DNA of 64,000 nucleotides from Triatoma infestans (GCA_011037195.1 JAAEAF010001121.1:33686-97685); one strand, 5' to 3'; shown: positions 10,833-22,560, numbered from the stretch's first letter. Translations and numbers: made by a program. Notes: generated from the letters alone by a model not told the origin.

Positions 10833-11110
10833 CTACGCACTCACCACACTGATCATCCCAAAAAAAACACTTGTTCGGACTGAGGAAATCTGAAAACATG
10901 TATATCTGGTGAAAATTCGATATCGAAAATTTGACAGCGTCACAATACTTCCCCTTACCACCATTAACAGGAAGTAACTGAATATTTCGCGAAAAAATTT
11001 ACGTATAAAATTAACGAGACATGTATGTGCAATTAACATTTCAAATTTAAAGAAAATCTCATAACATTCAGCAACACATTCCCTAAAGCTGCACTTCCGT
11101 TTCTTCAAAC
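10833..11110 (-). repeat. Family R fragments (reverse)
   Basis: GTATATCTGGTGAAAATTCG, ATATCGAAAATTTGACAGCG and CACAATACTTCCCCTTACC form one terminus up to about 10975. A second fragment from about 11010 (GTGCAATTAACATTTCAAAT through AGCTGCACTTCCG) restarts the element. Two copies are abutted or one is rearranged. Confidence 0.65.
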
Positions 11111-11199
11111 TTGAATTTCTAGCAAGTATTTAAGGTGGCTCAATGTCGTATATGCGTTATGACAGTACAGTTCGTCGGGTGTCACATAGAGAAAAGTAT

Positions 11200-11565
11200 A
11201 AATTTGCGGCTCTCCAGAAACTCATCCCTCAAAAATTAATATTCCTAAGAACAATGTTTCCAATATATATGATAAGCCTAAATGTGTGCAGTTAGTTCCC
11301 GAAGTTCAAAGAAAACAAAGCATCGGGGCCATTTCCGAGAAATGACGGAAAACTTGAAAGTTCAATTGGAAAGTCGTATTTCGATAGACAGATTTTGCAA
11401 CGAAACCTTTTCAAACACAAAAACACGTACACACATACTACATAAAGATCATTCGCTAGAATGTTTATCGTATCAGGAGACCTAAAATATGTATTTCTGG
11501 TGAAAACTTGATTTCGATAGTGAACCCAAATCGCAATACTTTCTCTTCCAGCAGTAAAAAAAAAG
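11200..11565 (-). repeat. Family R fragment (reverse)
   Basis: CATTTCCGAGAAATGACGG, ACACACATACTACATAAAG, TATTTCTGGTGAAAACTTG and AAATCGCAATACTTTCTCTT are all in reversed-copy order, and the piece ends in CCAGCAGTAA. It is diverged, with many indels. Confidence 0.6.
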
Positions 11566-11569
11566 TAAA

Positions 11570-12335
11570 TAATAATAACCTGTTTCAAGGCAAAATAAGA
11601 AATAACGAGCAATCTAAAGTGGCTAAACAAAAAAACGGAAGAGTAAACTTATTTATAATAGCAGGCCGATGGCCAGAACTAGATGGCAAAGACTGGTCGA
11701 GGCGAACCAGCTGTTTTACTAAAGAGTCACCAGCCCTGGGTCGTTAATTTATATTCCGAGCAACTATGATGGATGATGGGACCCCTGTGAAGGCACGGCT
11801 ATTGTATCCTCCCGGCCTGCCTTAGTACACACAGACTTCTTGCTCCCTGGGGTCACATTAGTCCTCCTCTTACTATCACAATATCTGCAGTCTGGAAGCG
11901 GGGAGGAAAGGCCTTTTGTAAATAAAGAAAACATTTCCAGTTGAATAAAAATGAATTTATTCCTTTCATAGTCTCGTTATAATGAGGTCACAGAGTGGGG
12001 AAGATAGAAAGAGAAAGAAAATGGAAGGTTAATGAACTGTACTCTCGTCACACAACTAATGCGAATCATAGCTTTGTTTCTATTTATTGATGTTTTTTTT
12101 TTTTGGAGGGGGTGGGCTTGTGTCCTAAATCACAATGACATCACAAAAATATATCAGTAAAGAATGTCCTGTGAAATTCACATTTTCTCTTATCGTTTCG
12201 TCTCATTTACTCGTTGTCCAATAGACAGATTTTTCATTTTTGGAATTATCATAATAAATTCAAAATCTTAAAATTATACAAAAATTGAACAAAACATATT
12301 GAATCAACAATTTGAAGGGGCTCCGTGGGACTGCT
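11570..12335. other. Unassigned stretch
   Basis: No recognised element. There is a GC-richer patch at 11680-11920 and a T10 tract at 12092-12101. Short open frames here show no motif. Confidence 0.35.
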
Positions 12336-12337
12336 TA

Positions 12338-12565
12338 AAATATTTTCTTTCCCCTTCCTATGGCGCAACAGCCCATGAAAGGCCAAGGCTTGCCAGACGG
12401 CGATTTGAATAGGGAGGGGTGTGGTAAGCACGCCGCAGTTCCCACACCATTTAGTTGCGGCCTTCGCTACCTAAGGCGCTACTAGCTGTAGCTTCCCACT
12501 TTTTATCACGGTGCTGGGTCAACACCGAGAGCGCTAGCCACTAGACCAACGCGTGAGGACATTTT
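12338..12565 (-). mobile_element. SINE-like retroposon with tRNA-like head
   Basis: Read on the minus strand it opens with GTTGGTCTAGTGGCTAGCGC, an A-box-like start as in tRNA genes, followed by a degenerate B-box region (GGTGTTGACCCAGC). After a ~120-bp body it closes with TGGCCTTTCATGGGCTGTTG, CGCCAT and an A-rich tail (AAAGAAAA). Tail wording of this sort is common in SINE/LINE 3' ends of invertebrates. Transcription by RNA polymerase III would be expected for an intact copy. The B box is weak. Confidence 0.55.
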
Positions 12566-12944
12566 CATACTGGAGCCTTTCGTTTCCCTATTAAAGAAGA
12601 GCAATAGTTCAAAGTATAAAAAGAAATTCTATTCTTGGAGAAGGAAATGTTATTTTAAGAGAACTAAGAGTTCAGACAAGAAAGAAGAGCAAGATCTCTT
12701 CTCTTCTTATTCTGTCTTATCTGAACTGATTTCTATAAAAATGCTCCCTAAAATTGCGATATAAATAGTCCTTAAAAAATATTTGAGCTAGAGGAAGTGA
12801 ACTGATTAGAATTGTAATGGGACATTTGTGGGATAAGAGAGTTTGAGAATCGACCTACACTCTTGATTCACTGGTATATTGAGTGAAGCAATGGTCAGGA
12901 GTTTACACTTAAACAAGAGAAAGAGTAGCGGAAGAATAATAGAG

Positions 12945-13100
12945 CGGAGCGGCGTGACAGCCTAAACTGGTAGGGTGTTGCCTTCTTCATGAAGGTTAAA
13001 GTTTGATCTCTTTCAGTAGAAAACTCCCTCGCTTTTATCGTAGTGAGACTACCGCTACTTTGGTTCCGCTAGGAGGGTAAGTAGGCGTTTCTAGACTTCC
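12945..13100 (+). mobile_element. SINE-like unit with tRNA-like head
   Basis: ACAGCCTAAACTGGTAGGG fits an A box and GTTAAAGTTTGATCTC fits a B box about 40 bp later, the spacing of a tRNA-derived Pol III promoter. A non-tRNA body with CTCCCTCGC and CCGCTACTTTGG follows. No clear A-tail or target duplication was found, so this may be a decayed SINE or a tRNA pseudogene. Confidence 0.4.
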
Positions 13101-13319
13101 CTGCTGCTACGCGTTTTATGACGTATTAGGTATCTTGTACGTCTGTAACGAATAGGAGGAGTTTGCTCACCTGTAAGTTCATCACATCACAGGATTATCT
13201 TCAAAAAGGAGACCTTGACCTTTGGTAGGCAATATTTCAAGAATATCAAAAGAACACAAATAAGTTAACTTAATAATTATTATACATATTTAAAATAAAA
13301 CTATTAAAGTTTTTCACTA

Positions 13320-13460
13320 TTTCTTGATGAAAAATCGCAAAAACTGAAAAATGCATTCAGTAAAGTGATACTTCCGGTTGAGGGATTTTGACATATAACT
13401 TCCTGACAGATCTCATCCATGGTGATAGCTGAAATAGCTGCTGTTAAAAACAAGTCTCAA
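13320..13460 (-). repeat. Family R fragment (reverse)
   Basis: GATGAAAAATCGCAAAAACTG, CAGTAAAGTGATACTTCCGG, TTGAGGGATTTTGAC and CATCCATGGTGATAGCTGAA match the central block of reversed copies. Confidence 0.7.
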
Positions 13461-13469
13461 CAAGTTTAA

Positions 13470-15730
13470 GAGCATATCAATTACTTACAAATTAATAACA
13501 TTCTGTTTACAATAAATAATAATAACCGGGAAATTTTTGAATGCCTAGTAAAGTCATAAACCATAATTTAGCGAATTTATTGATAAAGAATCAGATGGTA
13601 CTTGATAAAGTAATCTGTAAAAAATTATTAGGCGCGAATCTGAAGAATTTTAAAAATATTGTAGAATATATGTAATACTAACAGTAAATGGGGTACAAAT
13701 GAATGAATACATATTGAAGATGTTACAGAATCAAACTTACATAATGGAAGGCACTCAGATGGATTATCGATAACGGCTGCCATGGTAACACAACAGCTGG
13801 TTTAATAATCTAACTAAAAGTCTTTGATTATAAGACTATTTACATAGCAGAGATAGATGGCAAACCAGTTTTCTAACTTTTCGAAAGTAACTTGCATTTC
13901 GAAATTTTATTTTCACCAAAATGAAGTGAACAAGAGTTTAATAAAATACTTCCACATTAAATTGGTTTTTAACTTATTATGAATGTAAATAAATATGAAA
14001 AGATGGAAATACTGAGTGTATAGTTTAAAATTCAAGTAAAATCTCTTTCTCTATAACCTGCTCCGTTTGGTATAACCTCAAATCCGTTTTTCTGGATTTG
14101 TTTTGAACTTGTTATTGCACAGTGCCGCTGGATGTCGGGCTAGTTAGAGTTGAATTATTACTTTATCACACTAGTGACATGGCTGCTTTTACTTTTTTTC
14201 CACTTGTGTAATAGAGTAGAACTTCCGCCACCATGGCAAGTTATTACTTTCCGAAATGGATTTTATTTTGAAGCATTTAAAGTATCGAAATTACACATCC
14301 AAAATTTCATTATTAATAAACGTGGCTTCTTTTAAAGATTGAAGAACTGGGAATTGAATTTTGAATTTTACTTGTTGTTACGTCATTTATGTGAAATGTT
14401 TTGTTAATTTTTAGAATGATTTCAATAACAATCAGCAAAACTTGTTAATATTAATTTGTTCCCTTTTAAAAGAGCTGTCCGGCACGTCAACAAGTTGATA
14501 ACTTAGAATTTGTGAATGTTTGCCTCGCATATAAAAAAAAGTTGGCCATCATGCTATTATTAAGAATTAAATGTAATAATTGTGTAAATATAATAATTAT
14601 TGCACCAGTGACAATCGTGTGAATGTTGCACACCGGCTTGTCTATGTACCAACCGATTTAAAAGTGTTTCTGAGGAAGCAGAGACATTTTGGCCCTTCCT
14701 TTGGCGTCATCATTATGAATACGGGCCCAACGTCTGGTGACAATTAACGGAAATGAACTTTTAGTAAATGTTCCAATTTTCAAGTAAATTTATCGATCGG
14801 AAATATTTACAAAAGTCAAATTTTACTATCAACACTCTCAGTTAGAACAGAAGGGCGTGGGGCCGGATGACGTTATTTTTCCAGGTTTACTATAGAAAAT
14901 AATACGATTTTTTCTGTAAAATATTAAACTTCTTTGATTATAATTATTAATAAAAGTAACACGAAATTGTTTTTTAAAATATTACTAGAGAGAAGTAATT
15001 TTATATAGGGTTCGTTAATTTTAATGTTTTGGAAACTTATATTAAGTTTAATGATCTAGAAATGCACATAACAAATAGAAGACATTATATGAATATATGT
15101 TTACATGGGGGGCTGAATGTAATGTAGAGTATATACTACACACTAACGAATATAATAATCTGTACAATAATAGCGGGCAGAGAGGTGAAGAGAGAGAGAA
15201 GTAATGTAGGTGATAGACACAATGGAGAAATTACCTGGAGGCATGAAGTAACTGGATAAACAAAGCATAATGGCTCTGTCATACAGTACTATATATATAT
15301 ATATATAGTCCCAATGGCAGTAGATATCTCCTCTTTAACACAGATCAAGCGAGGGTTGCAAAATAAAGCAAAAAATCTGGTTTGAAAAACTCTCACGTGT
15401 TAATTCATTTCCATATTGGCAATACTGGTTTTTTGGAGGGAATAGTGAGGATAGTGAATGCACAGTGATCGCAGAGACTTAGAGAGGTTATTGTGTTTTG
15501 TTTTATATTGGTTGTGCGTTGTATTTTGAGAGTACAGTTTCTGAAAGTTACTTTGATTGTCTCGTATTGTATTGTGCTTTTTTGCCGAAAAATGAATAAA
15601 AGCTTGTGTAAAATAGAAACCAAAACTTAAGATGTATTTGTGGACATATTTCCAGTTTCATATCCATGGCCCCTTTATCTGCATATCTTCTCAAAAGAAG
15701 TGGATTATTCGAGATAAGGAAAAATAACCA
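13470..15730. other. Unassigned stretch
   Basis: Low-complexity AT-rich DNA with an (AT)n run near 15290-15308. Open frames at 14150-14335 and 15405-15623 have no motif. I see no family R block between about 13470 and 15730. Confidence 0.4.
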
Positions 15731-15734
15731 AGAA

Positions 15735-16194
15735 AAATAAAAGTTAACACACGACTTTTTCTGACTGCAATTTACATAATTCTATTTATTTATTCATACT
15801 AAGTGGTATTATCCATAATAGAAAAAGTGCATATTATATATATATATATGTATACAAAATATAATAATGCAAAATAATCGCACGCTTCAGGTAAACCGAT
15901 TTTCTTCAAACTCGGACAATTTGGCAACTCATAAAATTCTTAATTTTGCTATATAGACTGTAGTATTCTATATATATAAATGGAAATCTGTGTAATTGAT
16001 ATATCAAGCTTTAAAAAACTCATTCTGTAAATTTGATACTTCCGGGTGGCTGGTTTTGATCAAAATCTTGTATTGTCTGGCCTCCTGATAGAACATAAAC
16101 CAAATCAAGCTGTTTTGGAGTGTCAACTGACCACAAAACCATAGGGAATGGAAGTGAGGAAGTTAAAGTAAGGGAGGGTGAGTGAGTGTGGTGT

Positions 16195-16243
<49 letters not shown>
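15735..16243 (-). repeat. Family R copy (reverse) with expanded (TG)n
   Basis: AACACACGACTTTTTCTGAC opens the copy. ACCGATTTTCTTCAAACTCG and GATACTTCCGGGTGGCTGG follow. The copy runs to a (TG)n(GA)n tract at 16196-16243, the position where other copies also carry TG/CA repeats. The segment between shows large divergence. Confidence 0.6.
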
Positions 16244-16769
16244 TGCCAACCTGTATCATGATAAGATGACAATATTAGTATTATACATTCCCTAAACATC
16301 CGATCACAGTTACATACAATATTACATAACTATAAATCAAGAACTGAGAGTATTATCTACAAGATAACAAACATAATGGCATAATACAAATGTTCACTTA
16401 TATATCACAATATTATCGAGTACCCCAAATGTATACATGCACAAACATACAAACATGGACAGACACTATGTGTACATACATACATCCCTAAATAATGGCC
16501 ATCATCACACATTATCACAGGTATTGTGATGTTTAAAGTGCCAATCAAATGTCAAGGATCACACAGAGAATAAGTTCCCAATGTTAACTGTTCACCTATT
16601 AATGGAGGTGAATATCAAATATGATGGGCATGTCACCCAGTCCTAGGAGGAAATAGTGAGCCAACCTTGCCAAACAGGTCCATACAAGAATCTGCTTGAC
16701 AGCTACCTCCGCACAGCCACACAAGATAACAAACCAAACAATTCTGCTACTCTGCCAGTGGGTTTTTTT

Positions 16770-17060
16770 TTCCCCAAACCTGAGGTTATTTGTTTTTATT
16801 TGAAAACATTTTTAGGAAAATTCGTTGACGAGGGTTCTGAAGGAAGCTCTATGTATTCACTTCAGTACGACCTTCGGTTCTATCAATACAATGTTACGAT
16901 CCATTAAATGCACTGCTGGATATTCCAAGCTTTAAGATAATCGACTGACTTCATCGATTGGGTTTTGATTTTTTTTAAAATAATTTTCTCAAAAACAGCT
17001 CCAACGATTTTCTGCAAACATGAATGATAACACTATAACTTTGTTTTGATTATTGGACTC
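16770..17060 (+). repeat. Family R fragment
   Basis: TTTGAAAACATTTTTAGGAA, AATTTTCTCAAAAACAGCTC, CAACGATTTTCTGCAAACAT and AACTTTG blocks are recognisable. The left portion at 16640-16770 is not family R. Confidence 0.55.
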
Positions 17061-17337
17061 AAAAACTTTTACAAAATATGATCGTTGGAATTAAATGACA
17101 GAAAGTCTTAATATAATATGTTAAACTTTATTATACACAATTCTTTATGTACACTTTATTGTACAGTATTGAGCTTTCGACCTGGGAGCCAGGTCATGCT
17201 CAAGATGACACAACTAGCTTAAAACAACAGAGCAGGTTACCGTTTGATGATAGATTATATTACATAATTTAGCAGCGTTCGAAAACAAGCTGTAACATTA
17301 TTTCGGTTGTTTTTTGTTTTTTTGTTAACGGCATGTT

Positions 17338-17439
17338 TGTGTTGGCGAATTCGGTTTTGAACATATTGTTTTATCTCTTCTATATAGGTGGATGGGCAAT
17401 TTACAAAACAATATGTTCAAAACCGAATTTGACAACACA
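17338..17439. repeat. Strong hairpin inside the Penelope remnant
   Basis: TTCGGTTTTGAACATATTGT at 17351 pairs with its reverse complement ending near 17427. The full arms, about 39 nt with a few mismatches, span 17338-17376 and 17401-17439 with a 24-nt loop. Confidence 0.85.
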
Positions 17440-17459
17440 AATATGACGTTAAAAGGGAA

Positions 17460-17662
17460 AAAAGACAACACAGCTCTCTCTCAACACGCTACAAAAACTG
17501 GACCCACTTTTGACTTCAGTAAAACTACAATAATTGACAGAGGAAAGAATTCACAAAAAGAAATTTTTAGAAATGATTCACATCAATAGAAACAGCACAT
17601 CTATCAATTTTAAAACAGATATTGCTGATCCTAATGCCATATATACAAATTTATTGAAATAA
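17460..17662 (+). pseudogene. Penelope GIY-YIG endonuclease C-terminus, frameshifted
   Basis: The first frame gives NTALSQHATKTGPTFDFSKT and IIDRGKNSQKEIF. After a one-base shift near 17568-17571 the second frame continues EMIHINRN, SINFKTD, YTNLLK and stops at 17660-17662. These correspond to ALMKH, LEMIHIKKD, SINFRTD and NNLLEF of the endonuclease at 1631-2170, so the two loci are homologous. The CxxC and YIG parts are missing, so it is inactive. Confidence 0.75.
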
Positions 17663-17726
17663 TGACACCCCTTGTTTTCCAACACTGCTAAAGTATGCAT
17701 CAAACCTATCATCAAACTGAAATCTG

Positions 17727-17994
17727 ATTCTAATTGTTATTAATCTGATTCTAATTGTTAACACACAGGTCTTTCAACTTCATTAGTTTTTTATTTTTTT
17801 TAATTTATGATAGTGGTTAAAAGAGTCTCTCCGTTTATAGTCTTTTGGTAATGGTATGATTTCTTAACAATTTAGCTATACAAACTACCCCTTACAACTT
17901 CCCCATAGGAAGGAAGTGGACCAGCGCTCTCTAGGGAGCTTGACGTACTTACGGTAGTATTTCATACCGAATCAAACTAAAAATCTGATTCTAA
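17727..17994. mobile_element. Short mobile element, copy A, with 22-bp target duplication
   Basis: CCTATCATCAAACTGAAATC plus TG stands at 17705-17726 and again at 17995-18016, bracketing this 268-bp insert inside the Penelope remnant. The core 17755-17972 is nearly identical to 19147-19365. It carries GGACCAGCGCTCTCTAGGGA and ATTTCATACCGAAT at its right end. No coding sequence, tRNA-like box or clear terminal inverted repeat was seen. A duplication this long suggests retrotransposition, but class is unknown. Confidence 0.75.
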
Positions 17995-18229
17995 CCTATC
18001 ATCAAACTGAAATCTGTTATGCTGTTTTAATCTAGTTGTGTCATCTTGCGTAGCTACCAGGTCGAAAGCTCGATACTGTATATAATAGAGTGTTTTATAT
18101 ACATTATATATATTAGGACTTTGTTATTTAATTCCAAATATCATATTTTGAATGATAACTATACCATAATTAATATATGTTAACTACAATATAATGTAAA
18201 AAAGCTGTCACTTTATTTTTACACATTCT

Positions 18230-18375
18230 TTTTACTTTCTCTTACATCCGGTTAATATGAGGAAGTACTGCGAGCGTGACCTATTTTCAAAATTGAGTTT
18301 TTACCGGAAATAAATGCTTTGAAGTTCTCAGTGAACACAAATGTTTTTAGGGTAAACAATATCTCAATACATAAA
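18230..18375 (+). repeat. Family R terminus
   Basis: TTACTTTCTCTTACATCCGG, GAGGAAGTACTGCGAGCGTG, TTTTTACCGGAAATAAATGC and AATGTTTTTAGGG mark the start of a forward copy that is truncated after about 150 bp. Confidence 0.75.
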
Positions 18376-18399
18376 AAACAGAATGAAGCAGGTAGCGGA

Positions 18400-19140
18400 A
18401 TTATGACAGTGTAGTGTAATGGAATCTTAAGAAGGTTTACCACAAAGCGCTGGACTTGGCAGTTCCATTACCAGCCATCCCGATTAGATCGGCTTACCTA
18501 TTCCCTACTAACTAGCAATTAATTAGGAATGTTGTTACAACATGTTTGGCGTCCTGGCGAGTGTTGCTTCCACTTGCAGGAGGAAAAAGACGGTTAAAAA
18601 CGAAGATTATCAACAAATGTTGAAAATGTAGATGGGTCCGCAATGCTGGATAACATCTGGTATTTTATCAACAAATCTTTGCAAGTGTAATAACAACTGA
18701 TTAAACTGTTTTAAATTTTGGCAACTAGGAAAGCTAGAGCCAATATCGTGTAATATAACCATATTTTAGTCGAATAATGAAAGTTAAAAGCTCTTTCACT
18801 CTCTCTCTCTCTTAATTTGCAAACAATTCCTGTAGAGTGAGTTAGCCTTTGTTACGATGTTAAATGAAAGACTATATGTAACACAATTAAGCTCCTATTA
18901 AATAGACTTGCGCAATAAACGCACGCATACAGCGTACAATATCACAACTAAGTAATTTGGGAATGCGTTTGCTATTAACAGTAATGAAACATGAGTAAAG
19001 AGGGTGGAACAAAGACGGAGGCCAGAGGAAGTTCGTTAAACAAGGAGTATTAAATAAAACGACACACTAGTTGTACTGTGGAGCAAAAGCTGTGGAAATT
19101 TTGGAGGAAATGGCGGTAATTTCATTATTCTTTGACATTT
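18400..19140. other. Unassigned stretch
   Basis: No recognised element apart from a CTCTCT tract near 18796. Nothing supports a gene. Confidence 0.35.
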
Positions 19141-19146
19141 TCTAAA

Positions 19147-19365
19147 TTGTTAACACACAGGTCTTTCAACTTCATTAGTTTTTTATTTTTTTAAATTTAT
19201 GATAGTGGTTAAAAGAGTCTCTCCGTTTATAGTCTTTTGGTAATGGTACGATTTCTTAACAATTTAGCTATACAAAACTACCCCTTACAACTTCCCCATA
19301 GGAAGGAAGTGGACCAGCGCTCTCTAGGGAGCTTGACGTACTTACGGTAGTATTTCATACCGAAT
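19147..19365. mobile_element. Short mobile element, copy B
   Basis: It matches 17755-17972 over its whole 219 bp with only a few differences (for example one A in a homopolymer and one T/C change), yet the flanks are unrelated. This shows the pair arose by transposition, not by duplication of the surrounding region. Ends: TTGTTAACACACAGG and TTTCATACCGAAT. Confidence 0.8.
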
Positions 19366-19369
19366 AACT

Positions 19370-20770
19370 GAGAAATGTATGTACCCTACATTCAGTAATT
19401 ACGGAGCCTTCTGAGGTAGTTGTTATGTACAATTTCTTGGGTTTAGCAGAAGCCACAGCTTTAGACATCATTATCACAAACACACACACAAAACACACCA
19501 TGAAATGGCGCCATCATGATCATTTAGAAGGGCCATCATGGCTTTGTCTTTACAGCCAACACTTCTAGATCTCAAAATGCTATGATTAATTATTTATTAT
19601 ACCATTACAACATATCAAATATGTAGCTACTGGAAAGTATAACTAGCTGGACAAACATTTGTACAAATAACAAAGAAAATTGGCAAAGCAAACTATAACA
19701 GCGGCCTGAAATGCAATCACCGTTTTTGTATTTGAGACGTCAATTATTATTATTATACTACTTCTACTCAATTGGGTCAATTTGAATTTCCTGTGTGTTA
19801 TACACCAACGTTGGCAGCACTGTGTTGTTATTGTGGTTGTTGTTGTATTTATATATCACCATTCAGATAGCAGTGAACAGCATTTCATGTCCAATCATGT
19901 CGGCTAGAGAGAGAGAGAGAGAGTGCACCCTAGATTATTAGATCATGGTAGTTAAAGCAGAGTGTATAAGGGACGCAGGGCAACAATTGCACGCATGCGC
20001 GCACATATTCACATCAATTACAAAGCCAGCAGATATTTTATCTGGACTGGTTTTTATTTATCTCACAAAAAGAAAACAAACCAAAAACCTGTTCATAAAA
20101 CTCAACCTCAAACAATGGCCATTATGCACACTGGATGACATCTAGTGGACAGACAATGAGTTGGAGATATATTTAAATCTATTTTCTTGTTTTAATTTTT
20201 GAAAAAGAATGGAGGATGTGAGGTCGCGGAATGAGACTCCCCCATCCCAGAGATTTATTTCCATACCTCTATTAATGAATGCTTTTCAATCCATTGTATT
20301 TATTATGAATGGTTTACCGCTATTTCAGAGTGAATCTTTCTCGATCGCTCTATTTGATTAATTTATTAATACTAAAGCTACCAGCTGCCAAAAGAGTGAT
20401 TTCCCACCGTTGGCAGAATAAAATAGTTATTGGACTAAAGCATCCCAAGTACTGGAGCCAACCTAAACCTTGTCTGCTTTTACTTAGTTCTGTGTTTATC
20501 TTACTATTTAGTAAATTTATCATGAATTGACGCAAACCCCAGAAACTTGCCCTTTAATTCACATGTGAAATAATTGCTGAAAAGTTGGTTCAGTCCGTAA
20601 TATTGCACCTTGTCTGAGATTATATCCATTATTTGCCCAATTACTTACTGGTTCCACCATCGTCACACATAGATTCATCAAGTTTGCTTATAGAGGGAAA
20701 TTGACTACCCATGAAGTTTCTTTCACATACTATGCGGCTGAATACGTGGGGAAGATTACATTAGCATGGC
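19370..20770. other. Unassigned stretch
   Basis: Contains a (GA)n run at about 19908-19923. Short open frames at 19945-20145 and 20309-20530 lack motifs. No family R block was found here. Confidence 0.35.
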
Positions 20771-20775
20771 ATGTT

Positions 20776-21260
20776 AAAAAAAAAATCTGGTGTGAAACAA
20801 TCACACGACTGCGAAATTTACATATTAAATAAACTGAAGAAATCTCTTCAAACATATAATTCTCATTAGATGCCTCAGTTTGTCTTCAATTTATATGAAA
20901 CAGAGAATCTAAACTTTATGAAACGACTTTATTGAGGGGGAAATCAGTTCTTGATTCAATTAAGCTTATATAGATGTTTACTGGCCCGTACAGTAGTAAG
21001 CGAGCAAATATTGCTTACGTGTTGAATTTCGATGGATTTCATTAAATCTGATATACTAGAAAGCACTTTTAAAGAAGTTTTGGAGGAGGTGAAGGTTATA
21101 CTTCCTCAAAAAAAAGTCATTTTATTAAATTTGGATTCCCGCTTGATATAAACATTTGGTAAAAATTATAAGTCTGAAGAAAGAAAATTTGTAGATTATA
21201 ATTATTATATAGACTGCAGTCATAGAAAGTCGTGTGAGTGTTTCACACAGATTTTTTTAA
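20776..21260. mobile_element. Palindromic family R element with inverted ends
   Basis: The left end reads AAAAATCTGGTGTGAAACAA, TCACACGACTG. The right end reads GACTGCAGTCATAGAAAGTC, GTGTGAGTGTTTCACACAGA, TTTTTTT, the reverse complement. The unit is about 485 bp and is flanked by TTAA-like A/T runs on both sides. Unlike longer copies it has the same type of terminus at both ends, as a foldback or MITE would. Confidence 0.75.
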
Positions 21261-21659
21261 AAAAGAAAACCATATCTCTATTGTAATAAATAAATAGCGA
21301 TAAAAAATATATAAAGCTTTAATTGATTAATCGATTATCATCAAACTGCGATACTGTTTGGAAATATTAATGTGTTGTGACCATTTTGCACAAGTGAAAC
21401 ATGCAAGAAAAGGTCAACATGTTCCAAATAATCTTCGATGGGTTTTCCCATCTCGTAGAAATTCCCTAAAGAAAGCGTGTTTATGTGTTGTTTTCTAGTC
21501 AGTAAGTTTTCATTCAGTCAGGTGAGAATTAATATAGTACCAGGTATTTCTCATAACAAAACTAAAACACACCACAGTGGGAGCGAGAGAATATACTGTT
21601 TTCGTACATTAAACTTTGAATAATTGAAGAAAAATAATTAATAAATAACTTGGCAATTG

Positions 21660-22080
21660 TTTTAAAAAACAGGGCAATACAACTTTGAAACTTTTAATTC
21701 TCTGTTTGAAAGTTTTGAAATAGATTTGTTGGGTTTTTTGGTGAAAATACAACTTCAAGCTCCCCCCCTCTCTACACTGCCATTTCAATATATGATTCTA
21801 CAGCCTATATAATATTAATATATATCAGATGCATTGCTAAAATTCCAAATCTGAAGGAAATCGGTAAACCGGAAGTGCAACTGTACAGATTTGGTTTTTG
21901 AGTTCATTTTTTGCTTTTGCTTGAAAACAGTTCCGATTTTCTTTAACTTGGAATATTAAATGCTCACATATAAACCTCTCACTTTTATTTGAAATATTTT
22001 TCAATAAAAAGGTGATTTTGAGATAGTTTTGCGGAATATGTGGCGTTAAATATCAAATATATGGGGGGGGGGGATAGTTC
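21660..22080 (+). repeat. Family R fragment
   Basis: CTAAAATTCCAAATCTGAAG, GAAATCGGTAAACCGGAAGT, TTCCGATTTTCTTTAACTTG and CACTTTTATTTGAAATATTT mark the second module. A G11 tract lies at 22063-22073. Confidence 0.75.
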
Positions 22081-22134
22081 TATGTTATTGGACTTTGCTC
22101 TTCATTTCCCTACCTGCTTGGATTATACCCACTT

Positions 22135-22560
22135 ACTTACTTAACCAACTCTATAGTCCAAGGTAAACTTTGGCCTCCCTTACAATTCCTCTCCAAGCGT
22201 CTCTGTCCGGCGCCTTGCGGTTTCTTGAATTGTGGGCCTCGTAACCTATAGTTTTTTTTTACAAGATGGGGGAGTTGGCCCCATGCTCAACCCCCATTCC
22301 TGGAAGGGTGCCCTCCCCTAGGAAGTTGCCTTCACCATGGCTATAGAGTTCTTCCTACCCTTTCGCAGTAGACACTCTGACTTGCCTCGGGAGGCTGCCG
22401 TTGGTTCCGTGTCGAGTTCATCCGCTACCACTCCCTAGATGTAAGCCCAGCTGCCAGCCTACACCATCCTGGCCAAAGCTGGCCAGAACCCCCGTCTCTC
22501 GTTTGTTCGCTGATCTAGACCTCCGAAGATATTGCTCAGCTTAACAGGATCCGCCGCGTG
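22135..22560 (-). mobile_element. Unassigned GC-rich retroposon-like segment
   Basis: It is strikingly GC-rich compared with its flanks. On the minus strand the part near 22160-22245 reads as a peptide with RNRKAPDRDAWRGIVREAKV, then a stop, the style of a LINE ORF2 carboxyl end. Farther right are CTCCCGAGGCAAGTCAGAGT and CCAGCTTTGGCCAGGATGG. I suspect a decayed LINE or SINE tail but cannot name the family. Confidence 0.4.

Larger units (their letters stand above)
17073..18155 (+). mobile_element. Second Penelope-like remnant with inverted arms
   Basis: Inverted arms lie at about 17073-17253 and 17997-18155. Both, read inward, contain TTGGAATTAAAT, GAGCTTTCGACCTGG, AGATGACACAACTAG and TTTGATGATA in the same order. 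Between them is the end of a GIY-YIG endonuclease frame. A short mobile element has inserted inside (17727-17994). The arms carry a small stem feeding into GGTCGAAAGCTC, again resembling a hammerhead-like core. Confidence 0.75.

Noticed and set aside
16020..16259. Frame with His-Thr repeats
   Set aside because: Translation of a (TG)n(GA)n microsatellite.
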